NCBI GenBank assembly: GCA_021841005.1 | Contig: JAKBVZ010000023.1 | Location: 26,903-90,902 of the forward strand | DNA length: 64,000 bases | Direction of reading: 5' to 3' | Origin: Actinomycetes bacterium | Lineage (GTDB): Bacteria > Actinomycetota > Acidimicrobiia > Acidimicrobiales > JAMCPL01 | Shown: positions 8,175-17,744 of the stretch, one piece after another | How positions within the stretch are numbered: position 1 is the first letter of the stretch | Layout: every line of letters starts with the position of its first letter | Translations under genes and position numbers: made by a program | Notes under the pieces: model-generated | Seen by the model: the letters and a program-made list of their open reading frames with translations, nothing else | The model's database searches: none | Told to the model about the DNA's origin: nothing

Positions 8175-8837
8175 GTGCTCACCCAGGTAGCTCGCGACAT
8201 ACTTTCCATTCATGGTCCCATTGCTTACCTTCTGATAGGGGTGCTGGTGTTTTCGGAGGATGCTATCATGGTAGGTTTTGTGCTGCCGGGTGAGACCGCA
8301 GCGACCGTCGGAGGCGCGCTTGCTGCACAGCACTATCCGCACCATTTGCAGCTTGTATTCGTGCTTATTGTGGTTGCGGCGGCAGCAATCGTAGGGGATT
8401 CCACTGGGTACGGACTCGGCAAGGTGGCTGGACCGTACTTATTGGAACACCGTCCGCTGAAAGATAAGCCTGCAGTAGGTAAGGCCAAGCAGCTTCTCAT
8501 TCGCTACGGGGGTGCGGCGGTGTTTCTCGGGCGCTGGGTGGCCGTGGGTCGTGCGATTATACCCGGTCTTGCGGGGATGGCGTGTATGCGTTACAGGACC
8601 TTTCTCATATACAACGTAGCGGGAGGTATACCGTGGAGCGTCACATACGTGCTAATAGGTTACGTGCTGGGTACATCGTTCGAGAAAGCGGCCTCTGTGA
8701 GTGCTTGGGCAACAGCTGGACTTGTTGCCGTCATAGTGGTGGGTGCAATAGCTTGGCACTACTATCGCAGGCGTTCGACAGAGGCCGCGTCAGGGCCAGT
8801 GGACGGTAATGGGGAGCAAGGTGCCGGTGACAAGTAG
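8175..8837 (+). CDS. DedA-family (SNARE-associated) membrane protein
   Basis: A 220-residue integral membrane protein of the DedA/VTT family; members act in undecaprenyl-phosphate or phospholipid translocation and envelope homeostasis. Family hallmarks are visible: EDAIMVGFVLPGETAATVGG near the N-terminus, GDSTGYGLGKVAGPYLL, the re-entrant segment FLGRWVAVGRAIIPGLAGM with conserved Arg and Gly-Pro-like geometry, and NVAGGIPWSVTYVLIGYVLG. The C-terminal tail is hydrophilic. Start GTG 8175 has a weak TAAGG-like site upstream. It ends immediately before the galactokinase frame (TAG then GTG), so the two may be co-transcribed. Confidence 0.88.
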   Translation: MLTQVARDILSIHGPIAYLLIGVLVFSEDAIMVGFVLPGETAATVGGALAAQHYPHHLQLVFVLIVVAAAAIVGDSTGYGLGKVAGPYLLEHRPLKDKPAVGKAKQLLIRYGGAAVFLGRWVAVGRAIIPGLAGMACMRYRTFLIYNVAGGIPWSVTYVLIGYVLGTSFEKAASVSAWATAGLVAVIVVGAIAWHYYRRRSTEAASGPVDGNGEQGAGDK

Positions 8838-10013
8838 GTGGCAACAGCACAGTGGAGTAGCCGCAAATGGTTGCCGGCCTGCTCGAATGCATGCGACTTG
8901 GCGACTCGGTCGCCTGGCCTGCATACCTGCCCTGTAGCCACATTTGTGGAAGGTCATGCATTCACGAGCTATCCTGGACACATGCGAGTTGTAAGATGTC
9001 CGGGCAGGGTCAATCTGATAGGGGACCATACCGACTACAACCAGGGCCTGGCGCTACCCATGGCTATAGACCTTTATACAGAAGTGGTCTACAAACCTGA
9101 TGCCGGATCCAGATCCATAGAATTATCGTCGGACGCGGAGCCGGGAGTCGCCTACGTGAGCATTGATATCCCGCTGAATCACGCCGTACTGGTAGAGGTG
9201 GAGCCGGCCTGGAGTCGGGCTGCCGCGGCCGTGGTTGCAATGATGAGGCCGCAGTGTGGCGGAACCCTTTCGTATACCGGCAATCTCCCTGTAGGGGCAG
9301 GGCTTTCATCATCGGCCGCTTTCGAGGTCGGTACCGCTCTTGCCCTTGGAATCGAAGGTGAGCACAGGGTCGTGGCCAAGTTGTGCAGGTACGCTGGCGA
9401 AGTGGCCACTGGCGTGCCTGCTGGGATCATGGATCAGTTGACGGTACTGGCGGGGCGGCAGGGATTTGCAATAATGATTGATTTTTCCGATCTGTCCTAT
9501 CAGTACGTCAAACTGCCTGTGCTGGCAGAGGTGGTGGTCATTCACTCTGGCTTACCGAGAGTACTTGCCGGTAGCGCATACGCGGCGAGGCGAGCGGAGT
9601 GCGATGCGGCCTCACTACATCTTGGTAGCTTGGGCCAGGTTACCGTCGACGCTGCAAGTGCCTTGCCTGATACCACGCTGAGACGGAGGGCCCGCCATGT
9701 TGCAAGCGAGTGTGAGCGGGTGCGGCGTTTTGCTGCTGCACTGGAGCAAGACGATCTGGAGACGGCAGGGACTTTGATGATCGAGAGCCACCGCAGCCTC
9801 GCCGAGGACTTTGAAGTATCTACCCCGGCGCTGGATGAGCTGGTGGACCATCTCACTGCGTTGGATGGAGTCTACGGCGCTAGGCTCACCGGAGCGGGAT
9901 TCGGTGGCTGTGTGGTCGCCCTCTGCGAACCTGGCAGTGTGGATACGAGCGCTTACCCAGCCGGAGCATGGGTGGTCAGACCAACAGGGGGCGCATACGT
10001 AGTCTCCGCTTGA
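8838..10013 (+). CDS. galK: Galactokinase (GHMP kinase)
   Basis: Phosphorylates galactose at C1 using ATP, the first step of the Leloir pathway. The GalK signature is RCPGRVNLIGDHTDYNQG, GHMP motif 2 is LPVGAGLSSSAAFEVG, and motif 3 is LTGAGFGGCVVAL. The family lacks TM segments, so it is cytoplasmic. The track start (GTG 8838, directly after the dedA stop) gives 391 residues, typical for GalK, although the first 45 residues do not resemble family N-termini. ATG 8982 would place the signature almost at the N-terminus and seems too late. No galT or galE is nearby. The 3' end converges on the Kelch protein gene with only 21 bp between stops. Confidence 0.92.
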   Translation: MATAQWSSRKWLPACSNACDLATRSPGLHTCPVATFVEGHAFTSYPGHMRVVRCPGRVNLIGDHTDYNQGLALPMAIDLYTEVVYKPDAGSRSIELSSDAEPGVAYVSIDIPLNHAVLVEVEPAWSRAAAAVVAMMRPQCGGTLSYTGNLPVGAGLSSSAAFEVGTALALGIEGEHRVVAKLCRYAGEVATGVPAGIMDQLTVLAGRQGFAIMIDFSDLSYQYVKLPVLAEVVVIHSGLPRVLAGSAYAARRAECDAASLHLGSLGQVTVDAASALPDTTLRRRARHVASECERVRRFAAALEQDDLETAGTLMIESHRSLAEDFEVSTPALDELVDHLTALDGVYGARLTGAGFGGCVVALCEPGSVDTSAYPAGAWVVRPTGGAYVVSA

Positions 10014-10034
10014 TGAAGTTGCTATACGATAGGG

Positions 10035-12347
10035 CTATCCGGTGGCCGGATGGGTCGGCGTCGTACCGTGAGGGCCTAGGATGTCGAATCCGTCAGGCAC
10101 GTTGAGATAGCCTACGGCACTGCCGGGCGTGTGGGTGATGCCGTACTGCCACACCAGGGCACCTGTGGATGGATCTATAGCGATCATCCTGTCGTTGTGG
10201 TCGTCGTTCATCATGAACACTCCACTGGGTAGCATTTCGACGAGCGATGGGTGATCCAGCATGTCTGGGCCGCTGGCAGGCTGGTACCTGTAAAGCGTCC
10301 TGCCGGCACGGTTGAACTCCAGTATGGCGCCGGGCTTTGTGTAGTCTGCTATGAGGTATCTGTTTGGGCCAAGGCGCTGGGGGTCCGACGGATAGGAGAT
10401 GGGGATCTGTGCTGACCACACCAGCTTTCCCTGCATCGTGTACTCGTCCACCCAGTGGCCGTTGATCTCGGAAATCAGTAGGTTGCCATTTGGCAATGGG
10501 GTGTCTCCGTTGGGGGAACCGAGCGCTACGGGGTGATCCTGGTCGTGTATGCACCGGCCCGTGGTGCCGATCTGGTGAACTATCCGGCCGGTACCAGGGT
10601 CGATGACTATAACCCTGCAATTTGCGATGTCGGCGGTGACCACATTGCCGCCTTTGAGCATGTATGCGTCGTCGGGTGTGTTCAAGTACCCGGGAGATGA
10701 CCCCGTAACTCCGAAGTGCCCGTAAGTCCAGAGAACCTTACCCGATGGGTAGCCGATCTCGGCCACGACATTTTCGTTCTCTTCATTGGTCACTATGACG
10801 CTTCCATGTTTGGCAAAGAATGCGTCGTCTGCCGAGAACCCACCAGGCGGTGCCGGGGCGGTAGGTGAGGGGTACTGCCATGTTATCCTTGACTGCGCGT
10901 CGAGCACGAGAAGGCGGTTGTTCCCCTCGTCGGCCACTAGGAGCTTCTCGCCGTAGTATGGGGAACCAGCACCGGGAAGCCCTGCGTAGCCAAACGAGGC
11001 GTTAGGCGTCATCATCTGTTCGGTATTGGAGGCCGTAACGGTTGGGGATTCCCCGCCGGCCAGCCATGCTGTAGCACCTATGACTGCCGTCCCGCTATGA
11101 GCTGTAGAGTTGCGAAGCTGGCCTGCTGGGAGAAGCTTACCCGTCGATGGCCGGAAAGCCCAGATTGTGCTGAGCACCGACCTTGCCGTCGATGATGACA
11201 CCTCGGGATCGACCACTGGGCTGTACGGTCCCGCAATGCCAGTGGCAGCAGATGGGTCATCGGTTATCCCGCCTGCGACATAGATGTGCCCGTTCAGTGT
11301 GACTGCGGATGCTCCTTCAATCGGAACAGGCATGTGGCCGGTTTCGGTTGCCTTATGCGTCGCCAGGTCTATTGCTTGGATGATCGAGGATGGTTTACCG
11401 GCCTTGGAGCCCGTGACATACAGACCGCCGAAGACATATATGGTGTGCCCGAGCGTTGCTATCGCCGGGTAGCGTACCGGTACAGGGAGGGTTGCAATGG
11501 TTGTGAATGTGGTGCCATTGGTCGTAGCCAGGACTGAACGGGAAGGGGAACCGTTATTATATCCACCAACGATATAAATATGATTTCCCGCGACAGTTGC
11601 TGACGCGTCCGCCCTTGGCTTGGGTAGGCGGCCCGTTACCGTGGCGGTGAGAAGCGTGCCCGGGGACCCCCCGGATGCTCTACTGGTAGAGTTACCCGCT
11701 GGACTTATGGTGATTACGTCCGAAGAGAACCCGCCAGCGGTCCCGCCCCCGAAGATAAACGAGCGGTTGCCGATGGTTGCCCCAGCGGCATCGTGCAACG
11801 CCATTGGCAGGTTGCCTGCCGGTCGGGACCTGCCCGAGGGCACCGCTACCAGTGACAGCGTGGTCAGAGATGTGCCGCTAGGTCCGATGCCTCCAGCTAT
11901 TAGGATTTGCCCTGCACCGAGTCCAGCCGGCGCCGGTAATCCAAGCGCACGCTGGATAGGTTGGGGTGTGGTCCAAGGGAGTTGACCTGCCTCTACCGCC
12001 GGTATCCTGGCGGAGGACGATCCCGGGACGCCGTTTGCTTGCAGGCTTGTATTGGCGGAGCTACGTCCCGTGTGCGTATGTGCGCTCTTAGGGGTTCCCG
12101 ACGCGACCAGTGATATACCCCATGCGACCACCACCAGCACCAAAGCTATGCTTGCGGCTCTGATCCGGCGGAAGGCAAGGGATCGCGCGTGGGTGCTGCG
12201 GGTGTCGCCTGTACCAGTCCTGGTGGAAGGACGATCCTGGACAGGTGAGGATGGACGTTTCAGGTGATCGTTCTTGTGTGATTCTTTTTCTTCCGGCACA
12301 GCGTTATACCTTACAGTAGGAATCCGGGATGTGTTGAGCACGGTCAA
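10035..12347 (-). CDS. Membrane-anchored beta-propeller protein (Kelch repeats plus NHL/PQQ-like repeats)
   Basis: A 770-residue protein with a Ser/Thr/Arg-rich cytoplasmic N-terminus, one transmembrane or signal-anchor segment at about residues 67-85 (ALVLVVVAWGISLVAS), and a large external part. Residues about 140-440 form Kelch repeats (IYVVGGYNNGS, IYVFGGLYV, IYVAGGITD, AWLAGGES). Residues about 460-760 form a second propeller of NHL/PQQ-like blades (LLVADEGNNRLLVLDAQSRITWQYP, GNLLISEINGHWVDEYT). The same blade type ends each repeat with WxYG or WQYP. Its role is unknown; surface recognition or protein-protein contact is the usual reading for such folds. It is not in an obvious operon. 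Confidence 0.75.
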   Translation of the reverse strand: MTVLNTSRIPTVRYNAVPEEKESHKNDHLKRPSSPVQDRPSTRTGTGDTRSTHARSLAFRRIRAASIALVLVVVAWGISLVASGTPKSAHTHTGRSSANTSLQANGVPGSSSARIPAVEAGQLPWTTPQPIQRALGLPAPAGLGAGQILIAGGIGPSGTSLTTLSLVAVPSGRSRPAGNLPMALHDAAGATIGNRSFIFGGGTAGGFSSDVITISPAGNSTSRASGGSPGTLLTATVTGRLPKPRADASATVAGNHIYIVGGYNNGSPSRSVLATTNGTTFTTIATLPVPVRYPAIATLGHTIYVFGGLYVTGSKAGKPSSIIQAIDLATHKATETGHMPVPIEGASAVTLNGHIYVAGGITDDPSAATGIAGPYSPVVDPEVSSSTARSVLSTIWAFRPSTGKLLPAGQLRNSTAHSGTAVIGATAWLAGGESPTVTASNTEQMMTPNASFGYAGLPGAGSPYYGEKLLVADEGNNRLLVLDAQSRITWQYPSPTAPAPPGGFSADDAFFAKHGSVIVTNEENENVVAEIGYPSGKVLWTYGHFGVTGSSPGYLNTPDDAYMLKGGNVVTADIANCRVIVIDPGTGRIVHQIGTTGRCIHDQDHPVALGSPNGDTPLPNGNLLISEINGHWVDEYTMQGKLVWSAQIPISYPSDPQRLGPNRYLIADYTKPGAILEFNRAGRTLYRYQPASGPDMLDHPSLVEMLPSGVFMMNDDHNDRMIAIDPSTGALVWQYGITHTPGSAVGYLNVPDGFDILGPHGTTPTHPATG

Positions 12348-12381
12348 TGTTCAATGCAAATTGCAACCGGATTCCCTTACA

Positions 12382-13434
12382 TCACTTTGCTGGGTGGGTG
12401 GCGTAGAAGCGCAGTGGTTGGCCTCCCCGGCGGGCGATTTCCTTGCGTGTCTCCAGGACGACTATGTGAGCCATTGCTTCTCCCACGGCGGCCCTGCGCA
12501 TGTAGAGAGGCAGGTCGTCCAGGGGATGTGCCCAGTGTAGGTGATTGGTTACCTCCCATACAGTCGATCCCGGCATGATGCTGATGGTTTCTTGCACTTC
12601 CTTCAGGCGGCTTTCATGGTGTTCCAGCAACTCGTCGACACGTGTTGCAAGCGGGGTGAACCGGTATTCATGGGCAGGCATTACTTCATCTACCGCCAGA
12701 TTGCGGATCCTTGCCAACGATGACATGTAGTCTCCGAGCGGGTCCAATGCTTGCTGGGTATGCACGGTTACGATAGGGGTGATCCGCGGGAGCACGTGGT
12801 CCCCTGCAAATAGTATGCGCCGCTTTTCGCTGTAAAAGCAGAGATGGCCCGGGGAATGTCCCGGTGTCCACAACGCTTTCAGGTCCACACCGGGCAGTTT
12901 CACCATGTCGCCGTCTTCCAGCAGTACATCGGGCTCCACAGTGGATACAAACTGCCGGATGGCCATGGAAGCCATAGTGAACTCTTCGAGGGAACCCGCC
13001 GGCACTCCTGCTGCCTTCAACATGGTCTGCATCGTATCGAGAAGCTCCGTAGGGTCAGCATACCGGTTGGGTATGAGGGCCGCGTCGGCTGGGTGTAGGG
13101 CTATCCATGCCCCTGACGCCTCCTTGACCCTGCCTGCCAGCCCGTAATGATCTGGATGTATATGGGTTACCAGCACGGCACGTACGTCCCGAACCGATGC
13201 GCGAAAAGATTCCAAGCCGGCGGTGAGGGTTTGCCATGCCTCTTCGGTGTTCCAGCCGGCATCCACTATGGCCAACCCCCCGTCGATCTCCAGGGCATAT
13301 ACCAGTACGTAGCGCAGGGGATTGTCAGGCAATGGCACCGGGATTGACCATAATCCAGACCCGAGGTCCTCGACTGGAGGCATTATCCCGTTGGCCCAGG
13401 CCGTTTTCTGTAAGGTTCCGGTGACTTGTATCAT
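12382..13434 (-). CDS. Metallo-beta-lactamase-fold hydrolase
   Basis: A metal-dependent hydrolase of the MBL superfamily. The first metal motif is THIHPDHYGLAG (HxHxDH), followed by WTPGHSPGHLCFYSE and the metal-ligand segment FAGDHVLP; the late His is in MPAHEYRFTPL. The frame is open up to 13584, giving 400 residues. The ATG at 13434 (MIQVTGTLQKTAWANG) has a GGAAG site just upstream and begins where homologues usually do, so I place the start there. The C-terminal region after residue 270 adds a helical block (HHESRLKEVQ...MRRAAVGEAMAHI) seen in glyoxalase II-like actinobacterial members. Substrate unknown. Confidence 0.82.
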   Translation of the reverse strand: MIQVTGTLQKTAWANGIMPPVEDLGSGLWSIPVPLPDNPLRYVLVYALEIDGGLAIVDAGWNTEEAWQTLTAGLESFRASVRDVRAVLVTHIHPDHYGLAGRVKEASGAWIALHPADAALIPNRYADPTELLDTMQTMLKAAGVPAGSLEEFTMASMAIRQFVSTVEPDVLLEDGDMVKLPGVDLKALWTPGHSPGHLCFYSEKRRILFAGDHVLPRITPIVTVHTQQALDPLGDYMSSLARIRNLAVDEVMPAHEYRFTPLATRVDELLEHHESRLKEVQETISIMPGSTVWEVTNHLHWAHPLDDLPLYMRRAAVGEAMAHIVVLETRKEIARRGGQPLRFYATHPAK

Positions 13435-13605
13435 GTTCTTCCAATCATAGGAGCAGCCACGCTGGATGCGCCAGCCGGTTCTTACTGGAGATTCAGAGGT
13501 CAGGAGGTCAGGCATTACCATCTTGCACCACCTGCCCGGATAGGCGGTTCCCTGCGCTAAGCTGCCTATCTCGCCTGCCTGCATTCTTGGCTGCCCACTA
13601 GGTGG

Positions 13606-13624
13606 ACTATAATAATACTATAGT
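13606..13624. promoter_or_regulatory. Inverted repeat in divergent intergenic region
   Basis: The perfect arms ACTATA and TATAGT surround a 7-bp AT-only centre (ACTATAATAATACTATAGT). They lie in the AT-rich gap between the MBL hydrolase gene (leftward) and the PAS-GGDEF-EAL gene (rightward). The placement suits an operator or promoter core, but no regulator is known. Confidence 0.35.
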
Positions 13625-13806
13625 AATGCAACCTAAACCACTACTTACTATAGGGTAATAACTGCTTACAACGTCAATGATTTGTATGAAACATGGTTGC
13701 TTTTCGACCGAAGTGGTGCCAGAATAGGTACATCGTAATGGTAAACTAATGGAATAGATCGCACTGTCGGGAGCAGTGGAGGTGGTGTGGGCGGTACACA
13801 AGATTT

Positions 13807-15882
13807 GTGCTTCACCACGTATGCAGTTCCGATGACAGAGGGATGATACAGAGGATGGTTGAAACGAGTGGCAGGGTGCGCAATGGAGATCGCGATGATG
13901 AACGCGGTGGCCCACCAGGGAATACCGCCCCGAATACCATTTTTCATACGGACTCCGCCATCTCTACCAATCCGGGCAACCTAACTGGCGCTACCGCTTT
14001 CCTTGCCAACTACGGCGATCCAGCCGGTGTGAAGAATGGCGATCCCGTTTCCAGACTGCTGGATACTGCCATCGATGCTTTTGTGGAAGTGAATGACGAG
14101 GGCGTGGTGCTGGAGTGGAACAGTCACGCGGAGGAGTTGTTTGGATGGGAACGTGGTGAGGTACTGGGACATCATGTTCAGGGCCTAATCGTGCCTGCCA
14201 GGTATAGGAGCGCCTATAATGACGAGATCTTGGCTGATGCCGCGAAGATGGCGGACCGCGGGCGTGGTGAAATCGTGGAGCGCCGTCTCGTCCTCCGGAA
14301 AAAGGATGGTACCGAGATCGAAGTATTGACGAGATCCTACGCGACCAAGGATGGGGATGCAATCCGTATAGGTGGATTCATAAGGGATATGTCTTCCTTG
14401 CGTGCGATGGAGGAAAGGCTGGCCGCTGCCCATCTTCGTGACCAGCTTACCGGTCTTCCGAATCGGGCCTACCTGACCTACCAGCTCAATTATGCGCTCG
14501 CGAGGAACAGCACCAAGGCGCACGGTGACCCGGAGGCCGGCATGTCAGTAGCGGTCGTGGCAGTGGATATGGACGGGTTCACTGCTATCAATGATGCTTA
14601 CGGTCAGGAGGTCGGTGACGAAGTGCTCATTGCCGCCTCGAAGAGGCTTGCCACCATTGCAGGGAAAAATATTCTGTTGGGCAGGTTTGGTGCGGACGAG
14701 TTCGTTGCTTGCATCGACCGGGCGGGAGCAATCCAAGCGGCGGAGGATTTTGCACTTAAGGCTATAGAGGTGTTCGGTGAGCCTATCTCTACATCAATGG
14801 GGGATCTTTATGTGGGAGTGAGCGTGGGTATCGGCACAGCCACTGTAGACAACCTTTTTGGCTCCTCACGGAACGGTACAACTGTCACCGCCGTCAAGCC
14901 GGGGGCGTACGGATCTTTGGGGGAAAGCGAGGATTCCGGTGGTACCGGTCGAGATCATGCAGTGGATGCGAGCCTGCTTTTTTCATCCGCAGATGCGGCA
15001 ATGCAGAATGCGAAGAAGTCGAGTTTGAAATCGTACGTTGTCTTCGGCGAGAAGATGCGCGAAGAGGTCGTGGAACGCATGGATACTCAGATGGCGCTTC
15101 ACCGGGCTATCGAGATGGAGGAGTTGAGGCTCTTCTACCAGCCAGTGGTAGATGCAAGGGGACGGAAAGTGGTAGGAGTGGAGGCGCTCATCCGCTGGGA
15201 ACATCCAGTAAAGGGCATGGTCTCACCGGACAGATTCATCCCGGTGGCGGAGGAGAGCGGGCTCGTCATTCCTATTGGCAAGTGGGTCTTGGAAAAGGCG
15301 TGTGACAGCTTTGCACTGTGGGACAGTCCGCCTTGGCGGTGGAGTGGAGAATGCCAGGCCGTGAGCGTCAATCTGTCGGTACGGCAAATCAATTCTCATG
15401 GGTTGGTAGATGCCATCGAGGAGATACTGGACAGCTCCGGAGTCGCCCCTGGAAGAGTTACTCTCGAGATCACGGAGAGCGCACTCATGAAAGATGCAGA
15501 CGCGGCGCTCAGTGTGATACAAGCGCTTAAATCTCTGGGAGTTACGCTGTCGATAGACGATTTCGGCACCGGTTACTCGTCTCTCGCCTACCTGCAGAGA
15601 TTCCCGCTTGACGTGCTCAAGATTGATAAGTCGTTCATAGACGATCTGGGCACCAAGGAAGAGTCGGCCTATCTTGTCAAGGCCATTATCGATGTGGCGT
15701 GTGCCTTGAAGCTCGAAGTGGTCGCAGAAGGTGTCGAGACGGATATGCAACTCGAGATGTTGCAGGACCTTGGCTGCGATTTGATCCAGGGATTCCTTTT
15801 CTCGAAGCCGATGCCCGCGGAGCGCCTTGTGGAGGAGTTCAGCCTACCGGCTGCGGTGCCATCGGTTGTTGCAGTCACCTGA
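13807..15882 (+). CDS. PAS-GGDEF-EAL protein, probable cyclic-di-GMP phosphodiesterase
   Basis: A 691-residue signalling protein with no membrane segments. A PAS sensor domain is at about residues 80-200 ([31 protein letters not shown]), a GGDEF domain at about 210-400, and an EAL domain at about 420-680. The diguanylate cyclase signature is degenerate (RFGADEF instead of RYGGDEF), and the domain holds an unusual Gly/Thr-rich insertion near residues 345-385. The EAL domain keeps the expected residues: [16 protein letters not shown], the metal loop [22 protein letters not shown] and EVVAEGVET. The likely net activity is c-di-GMP hydrolysis, with the GADEF domain regulatory. The start is uncertain: GTG 13807, or ATG 13843 or 13855. 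Confidence 0.9.
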   Translation: MLHHVCSSDDRGMIQRMVETSGRVRNGDRDDERGGPPGNTAPNTIFHTDSAISTNPGNLTGATAFLANYGDPAGVKNGDPVSRLLDTAIDAFVEVNDEGVVLEWNSHAEELFGWERGEVLGHHVQGLIVPARYRSAYNDEILADAAKMADRGRGEIVERRLVLRKKDGTEIEVLTRSYATKDGDAIRIGGFIRDMSSLRAMEERLAAAHLRDQLTGLPNRAYLTYQLNYALARNSTKAHGDPEAGMSVAVVAVDMDGFTAINDAYGQEVGDEVLIAASKRLATIAGKNILLGRFGADEFVACIDRAGAIQAAEDFALKAIEVFGEPISTSMGDLYVGVSVGIGTATVDNLFGSSRNGTTVTAVKPGAYGSLGESEDSGGTGRDHAVDASLLFSSADAAMQNAKKSSLKSYVVFGEKMREEVVERMDTQMALHRAIEMEELRLFYQPVVDARGRKVVGVEALIRWEHPVKGMVSPDRFIPVAEESGLVIPIGKWVLEKACDSFALWDSPPWRWSGECQAVSVNLSVRQINSHGLVDAIEEILDSSGVAPGRVTLEITESALMKDADAALSVIQALKSLGVTLSIDDFGTGYSSLAYLQRFPLDVLKIDKSFIDDLGTKEESAYLVKAIIDVACALKLEVVAEGVETDMQLEMLQDLGCDLIQGFLFSKPMPAERLVEEFSLPAAVPSVVAVT

Positions 15883-16000
15883 GACTGTCTTTTGATGGCC
15901 TAGTCGGCGGCTGCATCTCCGGTGGTGCATCAAGCCAACGATCCGCGGCATCTGTATCTTCAGTAGAGCGGTTGGGCGACATGCGCTATGATCGTGTCAG

Positions 16001-17467
16001 ATGGATGATCAGTTGAAAATATTCAAGGCATATGACGTAAGAGGCTTGGTCCCGGACGAGTTGGATGAGCGTAAAGCGAGGGCCATCGGGTGGTCTTTTG
16101 CCAGGCTCTGTATGGGTACTGGCGGCATAGGGCCAAGCGTGGCCTCTACCACTCCGGCGCAACCACTGCCACCGCCGCTGTCGCCGGCAGGCGTAGCGCC
16201 GGAAGATTCGCAATTTTCTCGATCCCTGGTGATTGCGCGCGACATGCGACAATCAGGAGATGGACTCGCGTCGCAATTTGCGGCGGGGGCGATGGCTGCC
16301 GGTATGAATGTTGTGGACATGGGTATGGCTTCCACTGACATGCTTTATTTTGTTTCGGGGCATCTCGACATGCCTGCAGCCATGTTTACCGCGTCTCACA
16401 ATCCCGCCGCCTACAATGGGATAAAGTTGTGCTACCGGGGTGCAAGGCCGGTCGGGCAGGAAACGGGGCTGGCGCTGGTGAAAGAGATGGCGCAAGAGGC
16501 GCTGGCACACGGGTCGGACGGCGGCAAGGAGACGCCGGGCACGCATCTGGAAAGAATCGATATGATGGCGGAATACGTCGATCATGTACTGTCGTTTGTG
16601 GATGTAGGTACCCTGCGAGAGCTTGTGGTGGTGGCGGATGTCGCAAACGGGATGGGGGGCATGGTGGTCCCGGAGGTGTTCTCCAAGCTTCCCTTGAAGC
16701 TGCACATGCTCTATCCGGAGTTGGATGGCAGCTTCCCCAATCATCCTGCGGATCCCATCCAAGAGGAGAATCTGGCTGATCTCAAAAGGGCGGTTATCAA
16801 TATGCACGCCGACATCGGTCTGGCTTTTGACGGTGATGCTGACAGGGTATTCTTGGTGGACGAGAATGCGCAGCCTGTATCAGGTTCCGTTACTACGGCG
16901 CTTGTGGCAACCCGTATGCTTTCGAAGTTTCCTGGATCCACGATCCTCTACAACATTATCTGTTCAAAAGCGGTTCCCGAAACAATTATTGCCATGGGTG
17001 GTGTACCCGTACGTACCAGGGTAGGCCATTCGTTCATCAAGAAAGTGATGGCAGAAACGGGAGCGGTCTTTGGTGGGGAACATTCCGGTCATTACTACTT
17101 TCGTGACAACTACAGGGCTGATTCAGGATTGATTGCCGCTCTGATCATCCTGGAGCTTATGTCGGTGTCGTCCTCATCACTTTCAGAGTTACTGGAGCCC
17201 TTCAGGCAGTACAAGTCCTCTGGCGAGATCAATACAAAGGTGGACAACCCTGCTGGAGTGGTGGCTGCTGTTGCTGCTAGGCTTTCAGATTCAGGCGTAC
17301 AGTGCGATCTGACAGATGGGCTTACAGTGGATTACGGTGGGTGGTGGTTCAATCTGAGGCCGTCCAATACCGAGCCATTGCTCAGGCTCAATGTGGAAAC
17401 GTCAGGTGAGCTGGAAATCGGCACCTGTGTCGATATGGTAAAGCATCTGATCGAGGAGGTCAGCTAA
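16001..17467 (+). CDS. manB: Phosphomannomutase/phosphoglucomutase
   Basis: Interconverts mannose-6-phosphate and mannose-1-phosphate (and probably the glucose forms), feeding GDP-mannose for cell-envelope glycans. The alpha-D-phosphohexomutase four-domain fold is evident. The phosphoserine loop is TASHNPAAYNGIK, the metal loop is FDGDADRVF, the sugar-specificity loop is GGEHSGHYYF, and the phosphate-binding loop is RPSNTEPLLRLNVE. At 488 residues it is slightly long because of a Pro/Ala-rich insertion at about residues 45-65 (TTPAQPLPPPLSPAGVAP). It begins an operon with the Trm112-like gene (5-bp gap) and PGI/PMI, an order common in actinobacteria. Confidence 0.92.
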   Translation: MDDQLKIFKAYDVRGLVPDELDERKARAIGWSFARLCMGTGGIGPSVASTTPAQPLPPPLSPAGVAPEDSQFSRSLVIARDMRQSGDGLASQFAAGAMAAGMNVVDMGMASTDMLYFVSGHLDMPAAMFTASHNPAAYNGIKLCYRGARPVGQETGLALVKEMAQEALAHGSDGGKETPGTHLERIDMMAEYVDHVLSFVDVGTLRELVVVADVANGMGGMVVPEVFSKLPLKLHMLYPELDGSFPNHPADPIQEENLADLKRAVINMHADIGLAFDGDADRVFLVDENAQPVSGSVTTALVATRMLSKFPGSTILYNIICSKAVPETIIAMGGVPVRTRVGHSFIKKVMAETGAVFGGEHSGHYYFRDNYRADSGLIAALIILELMSVSSSSLSELLEPFRQYKSSGEINTKVDNPAGVVAAVAARLSDSGVQCDLTDGLTVDYGGWWFNLRPSNTEPLLRLNVETSGELEIGTCVDMVKHLIEEVS

Positions 17468-17472
17468 GGGTC

Positions 17473-17715
17473 ATGGCTTTGGACAAGCTTTTAGTGGAAG
17501 TGCTCGCTTGCCCGCAGGACAAGGGTTCGCTCCTGTATTTCGAGAGCGAGGATATACTGTACAATCCGCGCCTGAAGCGCGTGTACGAGATCCGCGACGG
17601 CATACCAGTTATGCTGATAGATGAATCACGTCAGGTGGATGACGAAGAGCATGATCGTCTCATGACCAAGGCTGCCGGTGGTGAAGCGGTGGAGACCCTT
17701 GCTGGTGCTGGCTGA
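17473..17715 (+). CDS. Trm112-family protein
   Basis: An 80-residue small protein of the Trm112/UPF0434 family (LLVEVLACPQDKGSLLYFESED...YEIRDGIPVMLIDESR). Eukaryotic and archaeal Trm112 activates methyltransferases; the bacterial role is unclear. Only one Cys of the usual zinc-binding set remains in the LACPQDKG segment, so zinc binding is doubtful. It sits between manB and the PGI/PMI gene with very short gaps, matching the order seen in other actinobacteria. Confidence 0.85.
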   Translation: MALDKLLVEVLACPQDKGSLLYFESEDILYNPRLKRVYEIRDGIPVMLIDESRQVDDEEHDRLMTKAAGGEAVETLAGAG

Positions 17716-17744
17716 ACCGGCTGCAGGTCTTGGCATTATTGAGC

